A stretch of DNA of 64,000 bases, from assembly GCF_009746125.1 (NCBI RefSeq), contig NZ_CP041352.1, positions 1 to 64,000 on the forward strand, given 5' to 3'. Of this stretch, positions 10,235-19,729 are shown one piece after another. The stretch is from Casimicrobium huifangae (GTDB lineage Bacteria > Pseudomonadota > Gammaproteobacteria > Burkholderiales > Casimicrobiaceae). The translations under genes were made by a program, and so were the position numbers. The notes under the pieces are model-generated. The model was not told the origin of the DNA, made no database searches, and was given only the letters and a program-made list of their open reading frames with translations. How positions within the stretch are numbered: the stretch's first letter is position 1; the number at the start of each line of letters is the position of its first letter.

Positions 10235-11897
10235 ATACGCGCTCCTTGAAAGGGTCGATACCTACACGGGCGACGACGTCGACGAAACGTTCATCGTCGC
10301 GCTCGCGCAGGCCAAGATAGGTTTGGATGAGGGTTTCGACAACATCGGCTACTTCGGCCCGGGCGAACGACGGTCCGATGATCTTGCCGATCTTTGCCGT
10401 TTGTGCGCCGCCCTGGGCAATACTTTGCGCGCCACCAATGGTGATCTGGTACCACTCCTCGTCGTGCTTGTCGACGCCGAGGATGCCGATGTGACCGACG
10501 TGGTGGTGACCGCAGGCGTTGATGCAGCCCGAGATGTTGAGATCCAGTTCGCCGATGTCGAACTGGTAGTCAAGCGATTCAAAGCGCTCGTGAATAGCCG
10601 CTGCGACCGGGATCGACACCGCATTGGCGAGATCGCAGAAGTCACCACCGGGGCAGGCGATGATGTTACCGATCAGGCCGATGTTGGGCACTGCCATCCC
10701 CAGCGCCTTGAGCTCGCGCCACAATGCTGGCAGTTCGCTCTTCTCGACGTCGGGGAAGACCAGGTTCTGCTCATGCGTGACACGCAGTTCGCCTTGTGTG
10801 TACTTGTCTGCGAGTGCGGCAACCGCGTCAAGCTCGTCGGCCGTGATGTCGCCCGGCGGGATGCCCACGCGCTTAAGTGAGACAGAGACGGCGGCATAGC
10901 CAGGCACCCGATGCGCGTGCACATTGCGGCGCTGCCAGCGCGCAAAGTCATCGTGACCGGCGGCGAAGGTAACGGTGGCGGCGTCGTCCTGCGGCAGGTC
11001 TTTGTAGGTGGGCCAGGTAAAGCGGCCGGCGATGGCGTCAACCTCGGCCTGCAACAGCAGCGTCGGCCCGTTCTTGGTGGCTTCGAATTCGGCTTCGACC
11101 CAGTCGGTGAACTGTGCCGGCGTCGATTCCTTGACCAGAATCTTGATGCGCGCCTTGTATTTGTTGTCGCGACGACCGAGGCGGTTGTAGACGCGCAGGA
11201 TCGCTTCGAGATAGGTGATCAGGTGTTGCCATGGCACGAAATCACGGATCACGGTGCCGACGATGGGCGTGCGGCCGAGACCACCACCGACGGCGACACG
11301 GAAGCCAATGTTGCCGGCGGCGTCCTTCAGCGCGACGAGGCCGATGTCGTGCACCAGCGTCGCGGCACGATCACTCGTCGCGCCGCTGATGGCGATCTTG
11401 AACTTGCGCGGCAGGAAAGCGAACTCGGGATGGATGGTGCTCCACTGCCGGATGATCTCGGCCCACACCAGCGGGTTCACCACTTCGTCCGGTGCGATAC
11501 CGGCGAACTGGTCGGTGGTGGTGTTGCGGATGCAGTTACCGCTGGTTTGAATGGCGTGCATCTGCACGGTCGCCAGATCGGCGAGGATGTCCGGTACCTG
11601 ACCAAGTTCCGGCCAGTTGTACTGGATGTTCTGCCGCGTGGTGAAGTGGGCGTAACCGCGGTCGTACTTGCGGGCGACGTGCGCGAACATGCGCAGGTGG
11701 CGCGAGGCGAGCAGGCCGTACGGAATCGCCACGCGTAGCATCGGCGCGTGCTTCTGCACGTAGAGACCATTCTGCAGGCGCAGCGGACGATATTCGTCCT
11801 CCGAAAGCTCGCCCGACAGGCGGCGCTCGGTCTGATCGCGAAACTGCGCGACGCGTTCGTCAACGAGCTTCTGGTCGAATGCGGTGTACTGATACAT
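10218..11897 (-). CDS. cysI: Nitrite/sulfite reductase hemoprotein subunit
   Basis: Siroheme and [4Fe-4S] enzyme for six-electron reduction, here most probably sulfite to sulfide in assimilation. 559 residues with two ferredoxin-like half domains and two siroheme half domains. The cluster cysteines are visible as C415-X5-C421 (ACPGGDFC) and C458-X3-C462 (SGCINACGHHH). The substrate-site pattern TSGNCIRNTTTD sits near 120. The fused partner DUF934 points to sulfite rather than nitrite. No CysJ flavoprotein is adjacent, so electrons may come from ferredoxin. The upstream 11898-12135 gap holds its promoter. Confidence 0.93.
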   Translation of the reverse strand: MYQYTAFDQKLVDERVAQFRDQTERRLSGELSEDEYRPLRLQNGLYVQKHAPMLRVAIPYGLLASRHLRMFAHVARKYDRGYAHFTTRQNIQYNWPELGQVPDILADLATVQMHAIQTSGNCIRNTTTDQFAGIAPDEVVNPLVWAEIIRQWSTIHPEFAFLPRKFKIAISGATSDRAATLVHDIGLVALKDAAGNIGFRVAVGGGLGRTPIVGTVIRDFVPWQHLITYLEAILRVYNRLGRRDNKYKARIKILVKESTPAQFTDWVEAEFEATKNGPTLLLQAEVDAIAGRFTWPTYKDLPQDDAATVTFAAGHDDFARWQRRNVHAHRVPGYAAVSVSLKRVGIPPGDITADELDAVAALADKYTQGELRVTHEQNLVFPDVEKSELPALWRELKALGMAVPNIGLIGNIIACPGGDFCDLANAVSIPVAAAIHERFESLDYQFDIGELDLNISGCINACGHHHVGHIGILGVDKHDEEWYQITIGGAQSIAQGGAQTAKIGKIIGPSFARAEVADVVETLIQTYLGLRERDDERFVDVVARVGIDPFKERVYAEAD

Positions 11898-12135
11898 GCA
11901 GCCATTGTGGGTGCCGCCGTCCGGCGTCTACCGTTGTCAAATGGAATAAATAAATTCCCGCATTGACTGGCTTCTGTCTCGCACTACTGGTTGCAGCGGC
12001 CCGATTGACGAGGCTGTTTGCCAATCAACGCAACGGATATCTCGCGCGGCGGCGACGCGGGGGAACCAGCGCCGGCTCTCCGACACCATCGCGTAACATC
12101 GGTTGCATCGGTTGTATTCCCCCTCGGAGGTTCAG

Positions 12136-13224
12136 GTGACCCATCCGGCCCTGCGTTACGTGAGCCGCTGGTACGGCTGGATTCCGTTCGCGGCGGCACT
12201 GGTGCTGGCTTTTGCCTGGGGCCAGGCGCTTGGCACGATTGGCGTGTTGCTGGTGTCCGTGTCGCTGGTGGGCGCGGTGCTGACCGCCGTGCATCACGCC
12301 GAGGTGGTGGCGCATCGCGTAGGTGAGCCGTTTGGCACGCTGATCCTGGCACTTGCGGTGACCGTCATCGAAGCGGCGCTGGTGGTGTCGATGATTCTGT
12401 CGGGCGGGGCTGGCACGGCGGCGATTGCCCGCGACACGGTGTATGCCGCCGTGATGATCGTTTGCAATGGTGTGGTCGGGCTCTGCCTGCTGCTGGGTGG
12501 CCTGCGTCACCACGTGCTGGCGTTCCGCGTGGACGGCACCAGTCCGGCGCTGTCGGTGCTGGCGGCGCTGTCGGTGCTGGTGCTGGTGTTGCCCGGCTTC
12601 ACCACTACGACCCCGGGGCCGACCTACTCGGCATCACAGCTCGCGTTCGCCGGTTTGATGTCGCTGGTGCTTTACGCAGCTTTCGTGTTTGTGCAGACGG
12701 TGCGTCATCGTGACTACTTCCTGCCGGTGGAGACCGGTGCCCGTGACGAGCATGCGGCGCCGCCGGGCAATGGCGAGACGGCGTTGAGCCTTGGTCTGCT
12801 GCTGGTGTGCCTGGTGGCGGTGGTCGGCCTGGCCAAGCTGCTGGCGCCGGTGATCCAGTCTGGCGTTGGTGCCATCGGCGCGCCGGCTGCCGTGGTGGGC
12901 GTGGCGATCGCGATGCTGGTACTGCTGCCGGAGACGCTGGCGGCGGCACGGGCGGCACGTGCCAACCGCATGCAGACCAGCCTCAACCTCGCGCTGGGGT
13001 CGGCGCTGGCGACCATTGGCCTGACCATTCCGGTGGTGGCCGCACTGTCGGTGGTGCTCGGCTTTCCGCTGGTGCTGGGGTTGCCGGGCAAGGAGATGGT
13101 GCTGCTGGCGTTGACCCTGATCGTCAGCGTGCTGACGCTGGGCAGTGGTCGCGCCACAGTGTTGCAGGGCACCGTACATCTGGTGATGTTCGCGGTGTTC
13201 CTGTTCCTCGCGGTGGTGCCGTAG
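12136..13224 (+). CDS. chaA: Calcium/proton antiporter of the ChaA family
   Basis: Inner-membrane cation exchanger of the CaCA superfamily that exports Ca2+ (and possibly Na+ or K+) against protons. 362 residues with about ten or eleven hydrophobic spans. The two alpha-repeat acidic motifs are visible: AVTVIEAALVVSMI near 80-93 and LVLLPETLAAARAARANR near 255-272. The GTG start at 12136 is preferred because GGAGG lies five bases upstream; the frame is open for a further 11 codons before it. It stands alone between divergent cysI and the convergent radical SAM gene. Confidence 0.9.
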   Translation: MTHPALRYVSRWYGWIPFAAALVLAFAWGQALGTIGVLLVSVSLVGAVLTAVHHAEVVAHRVGEPFGTLILALAVTVIEAALVVSMILSGGAGTAAIARDTVYAAVMIVCNGVVGLCLLLGGLRHHVLAFRVDGTSPALSVLAALSVLVLVLPGFTTTTPGPTYSASQLAFAGLMSLVLYAAFVFVQTVRHRDYFLPVETGARDEHAAPPGNGETALSLGLLLVCLVAVVGLAKLLAPVIQSGVGAIGAPAAVVGVAIAMLVLLPETLAAARAARANRMQTSLNLALGSALATIGLTIPVVAALSVVLGFPLVLGLPGKEMVLLALTLIVSVLTLGSGRATVLQGTVHLVMFAVFLFLAVVP

Positions 13225-13271
13225 CCGTCAGGCGGCGGTGCCGTAGTGCGGTCAGCACCGGGCTTTGCGGC

Positions 13272-14372
13272 TTAGAACAACTGGCCTTGCCTCGTATCGC
13301 TGCTGGGCGGATTGAACAGTGACGTGTCCAGCGTCGGGATGCTTTGCGACGCATGAGCCAGGCCGAGCCGGGTGCAGGCTTTGCGGAAGCGCTGGCGGAT
13401 AAGATCGCCCCAGATGCCCTGGCCCTTCATGCGGGCGCCGAATTCGCTTACGTTTTCGCGCCCGCCGCGAAGGTCGCGGATGCGCTCCATCACGCGCTCG
13501 GCACGGTCCGGGAAGTGCGTCGTCAGCCAGTCCTTCCACAGCGCTTTCAGCTCGTAGGGCAGGCGGATGATGGTGTAGCTGGCCGCGAAGGCGCCGGCGT
13601 CGTGTGACGCGTCAAGCACCGCTTCGACGTACTGGTCGTTGATGAACGGAATGATCGGTGCCACCAGCACAGCGGTGGGGATGCCAGCGCTGGCCAGCTC
13701 GCGCACCGCGCGCAGGCGGTTGGCAGGCGCTGAGGCGCGCGGCTCGAGGATGCGGGTAAGGTCGTTGTCGAGCTGCGAGATCGAGATGAAGACGGTGACC
13801 AGCTTCTTCGCCGCCATTGGCGCCAGCAGGTCGATGTCGCGGCAGACCAGCGCGTTTTTGGTGACGATGGTGAGTGGATGATGGGTTTCAGCCAGTACCT
13901 CGATCACGCCGCGGGTGAGGCGTTCGTTGCGTTCGATTGGCTGGTAGGGATCGGTGTTGGCACCGAGGTTGATGGCGGAAGGGACGTAACCACGCTTGCC
14001 GAGCTCCTTGCGCAGCAGCGCGACCGCATTGCGCTTGGCGAAGATTTGCGTCTCGAAATCGAGACCGGGAGAAAGGTTCAGGTACGAATGCGTCGGCCGC
14101 GCGTAGCAATAGATGCAGCCGTGCTCACAGCCGCGATAGGGGTTGATCGACTGCTCGAAGCCGATGTCGGGCGAATCGTTGTGCGAAATGATCGAGCGCG
14201 CCTGCTCGATGTGGATCACCGTTTTCGGGCGCTGGCCGGCACGCTCCAGCAGGTCGCGGTCGTGTGCTTCGTGGCCCCAGCCGTCGTCGAACCACTCCGC
14301 AGCGCGCGACTCGAAGCGCCCCGCCATGTTGAGCGTGGCGCCACGACCCTTGTGATGCGGCGGCAGAGTCAA
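13272..14372 (-). CDS. Radical SAM protein, PA0069/Rv2578c family
   Basis: A 366-residue radical SAM enzyme related to spore photoproduct lyase-like proteins. The cluster motif is C82-X3-C86-X2-C89 (GCEHGCIYCYARP), preceded by the family signature NPYRGCEHG and the N-terminal HKGRGA. The reaction of this family is not established. The protein has the extended C-terminus (FRGGRENVSEFG-like segment) ending in QGQLF. The gene is monocistronic and convergent with chaA. Confidence 0.88.
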   Translation of the reverse strand: MTLPPHHKGRGATLNMAGRFESRAAEWFDDGWGHEAHDRDLLERAGQRPKTVIHIEQARSIISHNDSPDIGFEQSINPYRGCEHGCIYCYARPTHSYLNLSPGLDFETQIFAKRNAVALLRKELGKRGYVPSAINLGANTDPYQPIERNERLTRGVIEVLAETHHPLTIVTKNALVCRDIDLLAPMAAKKLVTVFISISQLDNDLTRILEPRASAPANRLRAVRELASAGIPTAVLVAPIIPFINDQYVEAVLDASHDAGAFAASYTIIRLPYELKALWKDWLTTHFPDRAERVMERIRDLRGGRENVSEFGARMKGQGIWGDLIRQRFRKACTRLGLAHASQSIPTLDTSLFNPPSSDTRQGQLF

Positions 14373-14618
14373 TTGCGTAGTGTTTTGAATGCGTTACATG
14401 TGATTATGTACAGTTATTGTCCTGGCAATCAACTGATTTGCACTCAAGTTCGGCTAGAAAAGAATCAGCTTACGATGTAAGATGCAAATTCGTGATCGAG
14501 CCGCAATGCTGTCGATAACGGGCAAGCGGCTTCGCGAGTGAGTCGATGGGTAGTTGCTGCTGCACGATTCACGTACGATCACGTAAATCACTCTCAACGT
14601 TGGATGTATGGAGAAGTA
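14373..14618. other. Divergent promoter region
   Basis: About 245 bases between the radical SAM gene and a small lipoprotein gene. It contains an imperfect dyad TACAT (14395-14399) and ATGTA (14406-14410), close to the radical SAM start. Nothing else is recognised. Confidence 0.4.
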
Positions 14619-14858
14619 ATGCACATTTTGTTGACCCGTGTTTCGCTCGTTGCTGGCGCTTTGTCGTTGTTGGCCGGTTGCGCGAGCGACGGTCAAGCCC
14701 AACCCGAGGCCACCGCCCGTGTGAAAGAGGAGCGCTGTGTGGTGACCGGGAGCAATGTCCCCAAGCGCGACTGTCGCCACGACGTGGAAAAGCTGCCACC
14801 GGGTGCGGTGGAGGCGCTGATGCCGGTGCTTCAGAGCAAGAAGAACGGCGGCGGTTAG
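14619..14858 (+). CDS. Small putative lipoprotein
   Basis: A 79-residue protein. ATG 14619 is chosen because a GGAG motif lies about 8 bases upstream and it opens directly with a lipoprotein signal (MHILLTRVSLVAGALSLLAGC), the Cys21 lipobox being LLAGC. The mature part is polar and contains two Cys (E-R-C-V-V-T-G-S-N-V-P-K-R-D-C) that may form a disulfide. The V-T-G-S-N-(I/V)-P-x-R-D-C pattern occurs in small secreted proteins of other proteobacteria. Function unknown. Confidence 0.8.
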   Translation: MHILLTRVSLVAGALSLLAGCASDGQAQPEATARVKEERCVVTGSNVPKRDCRHDVEKLPPGAVEALMPVLQSKKNGGG

Positions 14859-14922
14859 TCACCCGACTGGGGGGCGCTGGTCAAGCCGGTTGCTCCCGAG
14901 GACACGATACTGCAGATGTCAA

Positions 14923-14944
14923 CGCATTTCTCGCGCGAGAAATG
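14923..14944. terminator. Perfect palindrome between convergent genes
   Basis: A 22-bp perfect palindrome (GCATTTCTCGCG and its complement) lies between the lipoprotein gene and the 3' end of the DegV gene. No T tract follows on either strand, so a terminator role is uncertain. Confidence 0.4.
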
Positions 14945-14958
14945 CCGAGTCAATTGGC

Positions 14959-16050
14959 TCAGGCCGGGAGAAACCGTTCGCTGGCAAATGAAATCGACAG
15001 CGCGGCTGGCCCGAGCTTGACGCAGCCGGTCATGCTCATGGTGGTGCTGATCAGCTCTACCCGGCGACGCCGGCATTCATCACGCAGCGTGGTGAAGGCG
15101 GGCTGCGTGAACAGTGCTTCCAGATCACCGGCGTAGCTGACACAGACGGTCGGTGTGCTGAGGCCAAGCTCGACGTGCCGGGTAACGCGCGCCAGCGCGA
15201 GGGCGATCGCCGCTGGCGCACCACGGACGCGGGCCACGGAGTGCACGTCATTGCGACCGGCATAAAGCAGCGGGCGGATATCGAGCCAGCGCCCGAGCAG
15301 CAGCTTCCAGCGCGGCAGGTCGCGATCCCCCTTCAATTGCAGGGCCTGATACAGGTAGCGCAGGTCACCCGGCACCAGCAATGTGTGCACGTTGCCGCGC
15401 AACTGCTTCACCGCTTCGGCAATGGCAGCAGCCTCGGTGCCACGATCACGCAGGTAAACCGCGTGCGCCAGCAGCAACGCCTCGCCGGTGAGGCCGGTCT
15501 GCGAATCGAGTACCCACGCCCGCAGCGGCGCCCGATTCCCCATCGAGCGACGCACCTTGTTGTGAATCAGTACCAGCGACTGGGTGGCGGCCAGCGAGCT
15601 CAGGTAGTGTTTGCTGCGGCTGGCAGCGAACGTCACCTGCATCACGTTGTCGATATCGTTGTTCATCCACGCCTGCACATGGTCGCGAATCTGCACTGGC
15701 TGCAACGGTTCGCTGGACAGGACGTCGCGGTTATTGCTCGTGCTCAGCTGCAGCGCGAACTCGCTGCACTGCACTTCATCGCGGAAGTCGCGGGTGGTCT
15801 GGTCGTTCTGACGGATGTCTACCGGAATTACGGCGACGTTGTGATCGCGCAGCCAGGCACTGGGCAGGTCGCAGGTAGCGTCGGTCACCAGCAGCAGTCG
15901 CCGCGCCTCGGTCAGCGCCTGGTCGCGTGCGGTGTTGCGTGCCGCCGTAGTGGCCGCCCGTTCGCGCAGGTAGGCGACCGCAGCGCTGGTGGGAATGTCC
16001 AGCGCGGAGTAGCCCTCGTTGTCGTAGCGGCTTGGCGAATTGCTCTGCAC
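14959..16050 (-). CDS. DegV family fatty-acid-binding protein
   Basis: A 363-residue DegV-fold protein. The N-terminal lipid-site strand LLLVTDATCDLPSAWL (about 51-66) and V-I-P-V-D-I (about 74-79) are typical, as are the T-F-A-A-S-R-S-K-H-Y segment (about 140) and the D-S-Q-T-G-L-T-G-E motif (about 188-196). DegV proteins bind fatty acids; in Firmicutes they present them to FakA kinase. No FakA homologue lies nearby and DegV is less usual in betaproteobacteria. GTG start at 16050 without a clear ribosome-binding site, so the first 40 residues are uncertain. Confidence 0.87.
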   Translation of the reverse strand: MQSNSPSRYDNEGYSALDIPTSAAVAYLRERAATTAARNTARDQALTEARRLLLVTDATCDLPSAWLRDHNVAVIPVDIRQNDQTTRDFRDEVQCSEFALQLSTSNNRDVLSSEPLQPVQIRDHVQAWMNNDIDNVMQVTFAASRSKHYLSSLAATQSLVLIHNKVRRSMGNRAPLRAWVLDSQTGLTGEALLLAHAVYLRDRGTEAAAIAEAVKQLRGNVHTLLVPGDLRYLYQALQLKGDRDLPRWKLLLGRWLDIRPLLYAGRNDVHSVARVRGAPAAIALALARVTRHVELGLSTPTVCVSYAGDLEALFTQPAFTTLRDECRRRRVELISTTMSMTGCVKLGPAALSISFASERFLPA

Positions 16051-16288
16051 GTCGTAGTTCTGCCTGTTGGCGTGTTGGTGAGCTGCGGCCCCTCATGCCG
16101 CGAAGGCAACCCCGGATCGCGGCGGGCGCGTCCTGATGTGCTACCTAAAGCAGGGCAGTGTAGTGGCTAACTGGCCGCTGCGACACAAAAAATATGATCG
16201 CAGCATTGACTTCGCCCGCAATGGTGGCAATTTGCGCACAGCCCGGAATGTTCCGATGCTGTGCGCTGTTTGCCAGCCTGCGGTGCGG

Positions 16289-17212
16289 CTACGCAGCGCG
16301 CATCAATGTGGACTTGCCGAACAGGCTTTCAATGAGGTCAACGGTGAGCTTGGCGGTGCGGTTGCGCACGTCGAGCGCCGGGTTCAGCTCCATGATGTCG
16401 AGCGAGGCGAGGCGACCGGTATCGGCGATCATCTCCATGCAGAGGTGTGCTTCGCGATAGGTGGGACCACCGGGCACGGCGGTGCCAACGCCAGGTGCCA
16501 GCTCGGCGTCGAGGAAATCAACGTCGAAGCTGACGTGGATATGGGTGTCGTCATCGACACCATGCAACGCCTGCTGCATCACTGTGCGCATGCCCATTTC
16601 GTCGATCGAGCGCATGTCGAACACTTCCAGGCCCTGCTCGTGCACGAAGCGCTTTTCGTCTTCGTCCACGCTACGGATGCCGATCTGCACCAGTTCGTCA
16701 CGGCTCAACGCGGGTGCCGGATCGGCCAGATTGACCAGCGCGCCGGCACCGAAGCCAAACAGGGTCGCCACCGGCATGCCATGAATGTTGCCGGATGGCG
16801 TGATGGCGCTGGTGTTGAAGTCGGCGTGCGCGTCGAGCCACAGCACTCGCAGTCGCTTGCCAACGCGGCGACAGTGGCCGGCGACAGCAGCGATGGAGCC
16901 AATGGCGAGACAGTGATCGCCACCGAGCAGCATCGGGAATTCGCCGGCTCGCAGTGAGTGGGTCATGGCGTCACGCACGGCGACGTTCCATGCCAGCACT
17001 TCGGGCAGGTGGCGATAGCCTTCGTGCGGCGGCAGCCAGGGGTTGGGCGGTCCGCCAAGATTGCCGCCGTCAACGACATCGAGACCGCGTGCGGTGAGTG
17101 CTTCGACAAGGTTGGCAGCTCGCAGTGCCTCGGGGCCCATGGAGGCGCCGCGGGTACCGGCACCAATGTCGGTTGGGGCACCGATCAGGCGGAGAGTGGG
17201 GTGATTTCTCAT
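16289..17212 (-). CDS. rocF: Arginase
   Basis: Binuclear manganese enzyme that hydrolyses arginine to ornithine and urea. 307 residues, the usual bacterial length. All metal-binding motifs are present: H100 in GGDHC, D127/H129/D131 in LDAHADFN, and D230/D232 in SFDVDFLDAELAPGVGT. This last motif favours arginase over agmatinase. Its neighbour on the same strand is a threonine-dehydratase-like gene, suggesting amino-acid catabolism, though a repeat arm separates them. Confidence 0.95.
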   Translation of the reverse strand: MRNHPTLRLIGAPTDIGAGTRGASMGPEALRAANLVEALTARGLDVVDGGNLGGPPNPWLPPHEGYRHLPEVLAWNVAVRDAMTHSLRAGEFPMLLGGDHCLAIGSIAAVAGHCRRVGKRLRVLWLDAHADFNTSAITPSGNIHGMPVATLFGFGAGALVNLADPAPALSRDELVQIGIRSVDEDEKRFVHEQGLEVFDMRSIDEMGMRTVMQQALHGVDDDTHIHVSFDVDFLDAELAPGVGTAVPGGPTYREAHLCMEMIADTGRLASLDIMELNPALDVRNRTAKLTVDLIESLFGKSTLMRAA

Positions 17213-17217
17213 GACCG

Positions 17218-17238
17218 GATTCTAGGAGCCTGTCGGAC
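17218..17238. repeat. Solo end of the GGAGCCTGTCGG element
   Basis: The sequence GATTCTAGGAGCCTGTCGG just upstream of the arginase start repeats the left end of the MITE-like element at 24844-24862. No second end is present here, so this is a solo end or a remnant. Confidence 0.6.
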
Positions 17239-17262
17239 CAATCCCAGCGCCGCGCGCGGGCG

Positions 17263-18222
17263 TCAGGCTCGCGTTTGCAGCAAGGCCGAAAAGCGTCCGA
17301 AATCGATGTTGCCGCCCGAGAGGGTGACCGCGACGCGCTGGCCAGCAAAGGCGGCGCGGTTTTCCATTAGAGCTGCAAGTGCACACGCGCCGGAGGGTTC
17401 GAGCACCAGTTTCATCCGCTCAAAGGCGAAGCGCATGGCATCAATCACGGTAGCGTCAGCGGCGGTCAGGATATCGCTGACCATGGTGTGGATGACTTCC
17501 CACGGATGCGCGCCTACCGCTTGCGTCTGCTGACCGTCGCAAATGGTTTTTGGCACGTCGATGCTGACGATCTGCCCGCTGCGCAACGACCGCTGGACGT
17601 CGTTGCCAGCCTCCGGCTCGGCACCAAAGACCTTGATGGCGGGCTGTACCGCCTTGGCCGCCACAGTGCAGCCAGACAGAAATCCGCCGCCACCGGTGCA
17701 GACGATCAGCGCGTCAAGATCGGCAATCTCTTCGGCGATTTCGAGCCCACAAGTGCCCTGGCCCGCCATCACCGGCAGATAGTCGTAGGGCGGGATGAGC
17801 ACGGCGTTGCGCTCTTCACTCAATTGCTTGGCCAGCGCCGAGCGATCCTGGCGATAGCGGTCGTAGGTGATGACTTCGGCCCCGTAGCCACGGGTGGCGT
17901 CGAGTTTCATTTGCGGCGCATCGGCCGGCATCAGGATGGTCGCTTTGCAGCCATGCAGACGTGCAGCCAGCGCCACGGCCTGTGCGTGGTTGCCCGAGGA
18001 AAACGCAAACACGCCGCAGGCACGTTCGGCATCAGTCAGTGCGTTGATGGCGTTGTAGCCACCGCGGAACTTGAACGCGCCCATGCGCTGAAAATTCTCG
18101 GCCTTCATGAAAACCTCGCAACCGAGCACCGCGTTGAGCGTCTGGCTGGTGAGGATGGGGGTGCGATGAGCGACGCCCTCAAGGCGAAGGGCCGCAGTTT
18201 GAATGTCGGTGAATTGCAGCAT
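17263..18222 (-). CDS. Threonine/serine dehydratase-like PLP enzyme
   Basis: Fold-type II PLP enzyme, 319 residues with no regulatory ACT domain. The PLP lysine is K51 in GAFKFRGG, followed by the S-S-G-N-H-A-Q phosphate-site loop near 79-85 and the Gly-rich GGGGFLSG near 178. Catabolic threonine/serine dehydratase, serine racemase and hydroxyaspartate ammonia-lyase share this form, so the substrate is open. ATG 18222 (MLQFTDIQ) is chosen because it matches the family N-terminus; the nine codons above it run into the neighbouring gene's 3' end. Confidence 0.88.
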   Translation of the reverse strand: MLQFTDIQTAALRLEGVAHRTPILTSQTLNAVLGCEVFMKAENFQRMGAFKFRGGYNAINALTDAERACGVFAFSSGNHAQAVALAARLHGCKATILMPADAPQMKLDATRGYGAEVITYDRYRQDRSALAKQLSEERNAVLIPPYDYLPVMAGQGTCGLEIAEEIADLDALIVCTGGGGFLSGCTVAAKAVQPAIKVFGAEPEAGNDVQRSLRSGQIVSIDVPKTICDGQQTQAVGAHPWEVIHTMVSDILTAADATVIDAMRFAFERMKLVLEPSGACALAALMENRAAFAGQRVAVTLSGGNIDFGRFSALLQTRA

Positions 18223-18229
18223 GTTGCTC

Positions 18230-19729
18230 TTAACGCGCCAATGGCACATTACATTGCGAAATCAGATAGTCGCGAATGATTGGCCAGGTGGTGCGGGTCG
18301 CCGTAGTCGGGAACGAGATGCCGCCAACGACTGCTGTGCCGGTCATGCCGAGCGCTATGCGGGCATGGATAAGCGCATCGGTAGTGGCGAGGATCTGGCC
18401 ATCTCCGTCGATATCGAGTGAGCAGTTGCGATAACCAAGCGGACCGCCTTCGATGGCGAGGGCGCAGAAGTCGAGATTGGTGCCGTTGAAGCAGGATCCG
18501 GCCGCAACAATGCGCCCATCGCGGCGAACAGCTATTGCCGTCAGCTCGTCAGTGATGAGCGGGCCGATTGAATAATTCTCGCGACCGCTGGTGTTGAAAC
18601 TGGTGTCCGGGGTGCCGTCCGGATTGAGTCGCATGACACAGAGGCGGCTGCTGCTCAGGTTGCTGCAGGTGCCGCCGAGCACAATGCGTCCTCCGGCCTC
18701 GATGGCGACACTGGCAACCTTCTCTGTTGTATAGAGGCTGCCCAACACCTGTTTGCCGCTACCGTTGAAATTGCTGTCGAGCGTGCCGTCCGCCGCAGTG
18801 CGCACGGCGCAGAACGAGGACACCGAGCCGGACGTGCATTGTCCGGCCATGACCAGATAGCCATCGGGCTGGATGGCGAGGGCATTGAGCTGGTCGTTGC
18901 TGCCAACCGCCAGCTGACTCAAAACCAGTTGCCCGGTGCCGTTGAAGCTGGTGTCGGTGGCGCCGGTGGACGTCAGGCGGACGACACAGAAACGCTGGGT
19001 TGCCTGCGTGCAGGTGCCGGCGACCACGATGCTGCGGTCAACGGCAACGGCAACGGCGCTGGCCTGATCGTTGACGCCGGCAATGACATTGACCGAGCGA
19101 CTGCCGCTGGTGTTGAACGAGGTGTCGAATGAACCGTCTGCCAGCAGGCGGATGACCAGGAAGTTGTCCTCCGCGGTTTCCGACCGATAGCCAGCGATCA
19201 CGATTTTCGAATCGTTCTGCACGGCGACGGCACGACCATATTCATTTTTGGTGCCATCACCCGGCAACACCCGCTTGCCGGTGCTGTTGAACTGGGTGTC
19301 GAGGCTGCCATTGCTCAGGTAACGGGCGACGCAAATGTCAAAGTCGTTGCCGTTGTGGCAGGTGCCGGCCAGCACGATGCGGCCGTCGGGCAGCAACGCC
19401 ATCGCGCTGGCGCGATCATTGTTGTTGGCGCCAATGGCCGTCGTCACTTTGCCGCCCGTGCCGAACGAGGTGTCGAGCGTGCCGTTGTCGAGCAAGCGGG
19501 CCATGCAAAAGTTGTTGCTGCCCGCCACCACGCAATAGCCACCGAGCAGGATGCGGCCGTCTGGCTGGATGGCCATGCTGCTGAGCACATCGCCATTGCT
19601 GTCGATGGGAACGATGGCTGTGCCGGTGCCTGCGCCAAAACTCAGATCAAGTGAGGCCGGGGCGGCGTGCAGGCAGGCAGCGGCGAACGGAGCTGCGCAA
19701 AGTGCAAGCAGCTTGGTGAAAACAGACAT
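18230..19729 (-). CDS. Secreted delta-60-repeat propeller with dockerin-like C-terminus (copy 1)
   Basis: A 499-residue exported protein. A Sec signal peptide occupies about residues 1-22 (ending in LHA-AP). Seven delta-60 repeats follow, each about 55 residues with the core A-(I/V)-Q-P-D-G-(R/K)-I-(V/L)-x-A-G and L-D-x-(S/Q)-F-(G/N); seven suggests a seven-bladed beta-propeller. Six of the seven repeats hold a Cys pair about 8-10 residues apart; the third lacks it. The last 65 residues carry one EF-hand-like loop (DIDGDGQILATTD) followed by a helix LIHARIALG, a dockerin-like module shared with four other genes here. Function unknown; a surface or extracellular role is inferred. Confidence 0.88.
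   Translation of the reverse strand: MSVFTKLLALCAAPFAAACLHAAPASLDLSFGAGTGTAIVPIDSNGDVLSSMAIQPDGRILLGGYCVVAGSNNFCMARLLDNGTLDTSFGTGGKVTTAIGANNNDRASAMALLPDGRIVLAGTCHNGNDFDICVARYLSNGSLDTQFNSTGKRVLPGDGTKNEYGRAVAVQNDSKIVIAGYRSETAEDNFLVIRLLADGSFDTSFNTSGSRSVNVIAGVNDQASAVAVAVDRSIVVAGTCTQATQRFCVVRLTSTGATDTSFNGTGQLVLSQLAVGSNDQLNALAIQPDGYLVMAGQCTSGSVSSFCAVRTAADGTLDSNFNGSGKQVLGSLYTTEKVASVAIEAGGRIVLGGTCSNLSSSRLCVMRLNPDGTPDTSFNTSGRENYSIGPLITDELTAIAVRRDGRIVAAGSCFNGTNLDFCALAIEGGPLGYRNCSLDIDGDGQILATTDALIHARIALGMTGTAVVGGISFPTTATRTTWPIIRDYLISQCNVPLAR

Noticed and set aside
14395-14411. TACAT-N6-ATGTA dyad as an SOS box
   Set aside because: It does not match the CTGT-N8-ACAG LexA consensus; the regulator, if any, is unknown.
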